A stretch of 64,000 nt of DNA, taken from NCBI RefSeq assembly GCF_900103215.1, contig NZ_FNGV01000006.1, positions 1 through 64,000 of the forward strand, written 5' to 3'. The notes beneath the pieces were generated by a model. It was not told the origin of the DNA. It ran no database searches and saw nothing but the letters and a program-made list of their open reading frames with translations. Each line of letters starts with the position of its first letter. Positions within the stretch are counted from its first letter, which is position 1. Made by a program: the position numbers and the translations under genes. Positions 60,369-64,000 of the stretch are shown piece by piece. The stretch comes from Kriegella aquimaris (GTDB lineage Bacteria; Bacteroidota; Bacteroidia; Flavobacteriales; Flavobacteriaceae).

Positions 60369-61655
60369 TTGAAAGAGCTACTTAAACCCTTGAAGAAAAT
60401 TTATCATAATGTGCTAAAAAGCATTGCCTTCTATCCAGTTTTGATAAGTTTCGGGTTCTTTATGCTTTCTATAGTCATTCTAGAGCTTGAAAACACCGAA
60501 GCTGTAATGGCACTAAAGAAAAACCTATCATATTTATTTATTCAAGATTTCGAAACCGCCAGGTCTATACTCACAACGTTTATCGGCGGTATACTTTCAT
60601 TAACGGTCTTTAGCTTTACAATGGTTATGGTCGTGCTCAACCAAGCATCTTCTAATTTCTCCCCCAGATTGCTGCCAAACCTTATCTCGAATAAAAAGCA
60701 CCAGATTATTTTGGGCGTTTATATTGGCACACTATTATTTTGTACCATCGTACTTATATATTTGGGGGCCTATGGCATAGATTCTGAGTCGATGGGGCTT
60801 TCAACAATGTTGGCGGCGTTATTCGCCCTTGTTTGTATTGGATTCTTTGTTTATTTCATACATAGCATTTCAACGGCCATACAAATCAATCATATAACAA
60901 ATCGCATTTTTGAATCTAGTATGAGACATTTAGATTCAGAGATGAATAGCACATCTGGTCAAGAAGTTTCGCTGCACTATATTGAAACTGAAAACTGGTA
61001 TACGATTTATGTTACTGAGAATGGGTACTACAAAGATTTTGATGTTTCCTTAATGACAAATGCATTGTTAGAACAGAATAACCAAATAGAAGTTCTGCCA
61101 TATGTCGGGCAGCATATTTGGAAGGGCATGCCTGTCTTACGAACGAAAAATATTTTCAACGAAGAAGAACAGAGAAATCTTCTTTTTTGTTTGGACATTT
61201 CGTCGAAACGGCATGAAGGTGATAAAGGCATAAGTGGTATGATCAAATTAATGGAAATTGCCGTTAAAGCGCTTTCTCCGGGTATAAACGATCCGGGTAC
61301 CGCAATTGGGGCCATAGGTGACTTGGCCGAACTGCTTAGGGTGAGGTTACAGTTTTCAAAGGTCGTCTCAACTTATGTGCGCGATAGTGAAACACTATTG
61401 ATAAAGAATAATATTTCGGCCTATGAAATCATGCGTATCATTGTGCAGCCCATCAGAAACTATGCTAAAAAAGACAGTGCCGTGCTCTTTGAACTAGTAG
61501 CCACCCTTCATTTTATTTCAAAGGCTCCGAATCTCTCAGAAGAAGACATGGCTGCTATTGCCGAGGAAAAAGAGGCACTACTATTTGATATTAAAGAGAA
61601 TGTTAGCAATCCGATAGACCAAAAACGGATACTCGATTATTTACAGAACGGTTAA
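60369..61655 (+). CDS. DUF2254 membrane protein
   Basis: A protein of 428 residues started by a TTG (LKELLKPLKKIYHNVLKS), the only good start before the first helix. Four transmembrane helices in the first half (about 20-40, 65-90, 110-135, 140-165) include SILTTFIGGILSLTVFSF and the family signature NQASSNFSPRLLPNLI. The cytosolic C-terminal half contains VKALSPGINDPGTAIGAIGDLAELL, which is strongly conserved in DUF2254. The function is unknown. It is unlinked to the stress cluster on the opposite strand except by neighbourhood. The TTG start carries some doubt. Confidence 0.85.
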   Translation: MKELLKPLKKIYHNVLKSIAFYPVLISFGFFMLSIVILELENTEAVMALKKNLSYLFIQDFETARSILTTFIGGILSLTVFSFTMVMVVLNQASSNFSPRLLPNLISNKKHQIILGVYIGTLLFCTIVLIYLGAYGIDSESMGLSTMLAALFALVCIGFFVYFIHSISTAIQINHITNRIFESSMRHLDSEMNSTSGQEVSLHYIETENWYTIYVTENGYYKDFDVSLMTNALLEQNNQIEVLPYVGQHIWKGMPVLRTKNIFNEEEQRNLLFCLDISSKRHEGDKGISGMIKLMEIAVKALSPGINDPGTAIGAIGDLAELLRVRLQFSKVVSTYVRDSETLLIKNNISAYEIMRIIVQPIRNYAKKDSAVLFELVATLHFISKAPNLSEEDMAAIAEEKEALLFDIKENVSNPIDQKRILDYLQNG

Positions 61656-62113
61656 TGTGAAAAAGATTATTTGCTTATTTATTTTGAGCCTATCATGGAC
61701 ATTTACACGCTCGTGTATTTAGGGTTGGTGTCTCACTTTTTTATATTTCAGTTCACTTTTTTCAAATATTCTTCAATACATTTAGCCTTTCATGTCAAAA
61801 GCTGGCGAATGGTGATTTCGGTTCAATTTTTATTCAGATTGAGATTGTCCTTTTAAAATAGCCTTAGGTTGCAGCATCGATATTTCAATTTTTTGTTTTT
61901 GGAATAATTTGTTAGCAGATTGAACGACCTAATGGTTATTAAGACGGATAGAAAGTGAAAATACGTCCTACCATACTTTATTAGGTCGATTTCCATTAGG
62001 GCATGTTATATTCTTGTTATTTTACCTTCATACGGAAGTATGATAGTATAAAGTGAAAGGGTTGAACAAATGAAATATCAGTTATAGAAATGCTAAAGAT
62101 GCTTGATTTAAAA
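61656..62113. other. Gap before the NPCBM-domain gene
   Basis: 458 bases. A hydrophobic 53-codon ORF starts at ATG 61695 (MDIYTLVYLGLVSHFF) and ends at 61856, but its composition is like a frame through AT-rich DNA and I do not call it. The rest up to 62089 shows no RNA or repeat. It is the likely promoter region for the following exported protein. Confidence 0.35.
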
Positions 62114-64000
62114 ATGAACCATAAAGTTGTTCTTTTATTTATAATTAAGGTAGGAATCTGTTCTACAGTTCTATCCCAGACTTCGGTCGATGTTGGTGAT
62201 TTGGAGATTGCATTGGGCAATCAGACCTATAGTGCCCCTATTAAAAACAAATCGATAACAGGAGAGGGATTATCTGTCGCTGGTGAAAAATTTAAGAAGG
62301 GCATTGGTGTTCACGCCGAGTCGCTGATTAAGATAAAAATGAACAACGGCTATCGATTTACTTCTAAAGTAGGCGTAAACGATTCTCAAATCGATTATTC
62401 GGGACCTCATGTGAAGACCATTCCTTTAACTGATGGCAAACGTATATTCTATAACGTCACCCCCACCTTAAAACAGTTTATAGGCGTAGAGGGCCAACAA
62501 GGCAAGGTTAACAAAGGCAGCGTTGTTTTTAAGGTTTTGCACGATGGTAAGGAAGTATTCAACAGCGGTTTGATGCATCAGGGTGATAAGGCCAAGAAGA
62601 TTGATCTAGAGGTAAAACGCGGCGTATTGGAACTTGTGGTCGAAGATGGTGGTGATAGTGCAAGCGGTGACCATGCCGTCTGGATCGATCCTCAGATTGA
62701 ATACATGGAAATTGCTCCAGCAATTGCCGAACAAGAATATACGGGGGAAAAACAAGAACTGTCTTCTAAGGTAAGCACCGCCTTAAAAAAAGCCATAGGA
62801 ACACTTTCCGAAATTGCATTGCCATTAAAACAGCCCGATTACGATTGGCTGATCGATAATTCCAAGGTCAAAGCGAACGCTTACAAAACGGATACGGACG
62901 TAGATATTGTATTCTCCAATGGGTTGATTTCAAGAACATTTCGGTTGCTCCCAAATTTGGCGACCATCGATTATATGAACCAAATGACTGGGGAGAGCCT
63001 TTTGAGAAGTGTTTCCAACGAAGGTGTGCTGACCATTGATGGTATCAATTACTCTATAGGTGGACTAAGTAAACAACCCGAATACGGCTACACCCTAATG
63101 AAATGGGTAGATCAATTGTCCGTCGTGAACAATTCTTTTTTAATCGATAATTTTGAGGTAAAGGAACTGACCGACCGTATGGCATGGAAACGTGTACGAT
63201 GGGCTTCCAACAAAGAAATGCCCAAAGGCAAGGAACTGGTCTTTACCTTAAAAAAAGACGACATAATCGTCAAAGTACATTTTGCCCTCTACGATGGTAT
63301 ACCGACCCTATCCAAATGGATAGAAGTAATCAATAAGGGAGAGCTGTTGGTACAGCTCAATGCCTTTAAGCTAGAACAGCTTGCCATGGTTGAAGGTGAA
63401 AATCTTGTGGGAATGCCAGATCACTGGATAAAACCGAACATCCATATCGAAAGCGATTATGCGTTTGGTGGCATGCAACAGAAAAATTCGGACAAGACCA
63501 CCTATTGGGAAAGAGACCCGAGGTATACCTCACAGACAAATTATCCCTTGAATTTGCCCTGTTTGTTAGAGATAAAACCACCTTTGGGCCCCGATGTGGC
63601 GATACAGCCGGGTAAATCTTTGACCACCTTTAGGGTCTGGGAAACCCCAATCGACAGCAGGGATCAGGAACGTCGTGGGCTGTTTCTGAGAAAAATGTAT
63701 CGTACCATATCTCCATGGGTTACCGAAAATCCAATTTTTCTACATTTGGTCAGTTCCGATGAAGAAGTAATAAAAACAGCTGTAGATCAATGTGCCGAAG
63801 TGGGTTATGAAATGATTATTCTAAGTTTTGGTAGTGGTGTAAATATGGAAGATGAGTCCGAAGCCAATTACGAAAAATATAAAAGGATGGTTGATTATGC
63901 CCATAGTAAAGGTATCGAACTGGGCGGATATTCGTTGCTATCGAGCCGGTGGATAAGCGATGAGGTCGATGTGATCAACCCTGAGACCGGTAAACGGGGT
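62114..64000 (+). CDS. NPCBM/NEW2-domain exported glycan-active protein, partial (runs off window)
   Basis: An open frame from the ATG at 62114 (MNHKVVLLFIIKVGICS; ATGs at 62090 and 62099 are also in frame) reaches the window edge without a stop after 629 codons. A signal peptide ends near VLSQ. The NPCBM/NEW2 domain (about 22-205) has the family pattern KFKKGIGVHAESLIKI, followed by VNDSQID and VVEDGGDSASGDHAVWIDP. Later parts, RTISPWVTENPIFLHLVS and CAEVGYEMIILSFGSGVNME, look like a TIM barrel related to the alpha-galactosidase clan (GH27/GH36/GH31-like), but I cannot name the family. NPCBM binds galactose-type sugars. It probably belongs to a carbohydrate locus continuing to the right. Confidence 0.72.
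   Translation, partial: MNHKVVLLFIIKVGICSTVLSQTSVDVGDLEIALGNQTYSAPIKNKSITGEGLSVAGEKFKKGIGVHAESLIKIKMNNGYRFTSKVGVNDSQIDYSGPHVKTIPLTDGKRIFYNVTPTLKQFIGVEGQQGKVNKGSVVFKVLHDGKEVFNSGLMHQGDKAKKIDLEVKRGVLELVVEDGGDSASGDHAVWIDPQIEYMEIAPAIAEQEYTGEKQELSSKVSTALKKAIGTLSEIALPLKQPDYDWLIDNSKVKANAYKTDTDVDIVFSNGLISRTFRLLPNLATIDYMNQMTGESLLRSVSNEGVLTIDGINYSIGGLSKQPEYGYTLMKWVDQLSVVNNSFLIDNFEVKELTDRMAWKRVRWASNKEMPKGKELVFTLKKDDIIVKVHFALYDGIPTLSKWIEVINKGELLVQLNAFKLEQLAMVEGENLVGMPDHWIKPNIHIESDYAFGGMQQKNSDKTTYWERDPRYTSQTNYPLNLPCLLEIKPPLGPDVAIQPGKSLTTFRVWETPIDSRDQERRGLFLRKMYRTISPWVTENPIFLHLVSSDEEVIKTAVDQCAEVGYEMIILSFGSGVNMEDESEANYEKYKRMVDYAHSKGIELGGYSLLSSRWISDEVDVINPETGKRG

Noticed and set aside
61671-61856. Hydrophobic ORF after DUF2254
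   Set aside because: Composition matches AT-rich noncoding DNA read in frame; no recognisable pattern or start context.
1-64000. CRISPR arrays, tRNA or rRNA genes, prophage, defence islands
   Set aside because: No regularly spaced repeats, cloverleaf sequences, phage genes or known defence families were seen on either strand.

Overview
The window looks like a chromosomal segment of a marine, glycan-degrading member of the Flavobacteriaceae (Bacteroidota), of the Zobellia/Maribacter/Arenibacter type. I infer this from the AT-rich sequence, the SusC/SusD pair, the many lipoprotein and Tat-exported glycan enzymes, the absence of Shine-Dalgarno sites, and candidate flavobacterial -7 boxes (TAnnTTTG) upstream of several genes. 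No rRNA, tRNA or CRISPR array was seen.

Left part (1-20.5 kb): a truncated IS110-type transposase at the edge, a CE15-like esterase, RlmF, a small methyltransferase and an RluA-type pseudouridine synthase. Next comes a TetR-controlled redox island (TetR, AhpD-like protein, wrecked dehydrogenase, EthD, DsbA/FrnE, type II haloacid dehalogenase) with two near-identical palindromic operators. The rest is mostly housekeeping: a second-copy-style FabF, the muramidase NamZ, a LolC/E-type permease started 3 bp from NamZ on the other strand, a cysteine/cystathionine synthase, aldose epimerase, a di-haem peroxidase, a SulP transporter, a DnaQ/GIY-YIG fusion nuclease and a haem-binding protein.

Middle (20.5-29.6 kb, minus strand): a tight four-gene operon of exported proteins: a Tat-exported Gfo/Idh/MocA oxidoreductase, a HEAT protein with two DUF1080 (3-keto-disaccharide hydrolase) domains, a giant ThuA/PQQ-sugar-dehydrogenase/PKD/cytochrome c lipoprotein, and a metallophosphoesterase. 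The families fit an oxidise-at-C3-then-cleave route for glycosides.

PUL (30.2-53.2 kb): susD and susC (minus) diverge from an AraC regulator, an L-fuconate dehydratase and a run of eight exported enzymes spaced 1-60 bp apart: GH29, GH141-like beta-helix with a C-terminal PDZ domain, S1 sulfatase, GH31, a triple esterase (SGNH-alpha/beta hydrolase-SGNH), sialate-O-acetylesterase family protein, a second GH29 and a second S1 sulfatase. The set predicts a fucose-rich glycan that is sulfated and O-acetylated, such as a fucoidan. Sulfatases and esterases would strip substituents, GH29/GH141 release fucose, GH31 remove another alpha-linked sugar, and FucD feed fucose into the oxidative pathway.

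Right part (53.4-64 kb): a GH3-type acyl-adenylating enzyme, a small metallopeptidase-like protein, an AsmA/DUF748-like protein, a cysteine-free ArsC-fold protein, an envelope/stress-type cluster (acidic lipoprotein, DUF1328, DUF2383, DUF2254), and the first 629 codons of an exported NPCBM-domain glycan-active protein that runs off the right edge and may open another carbohydrate locus.
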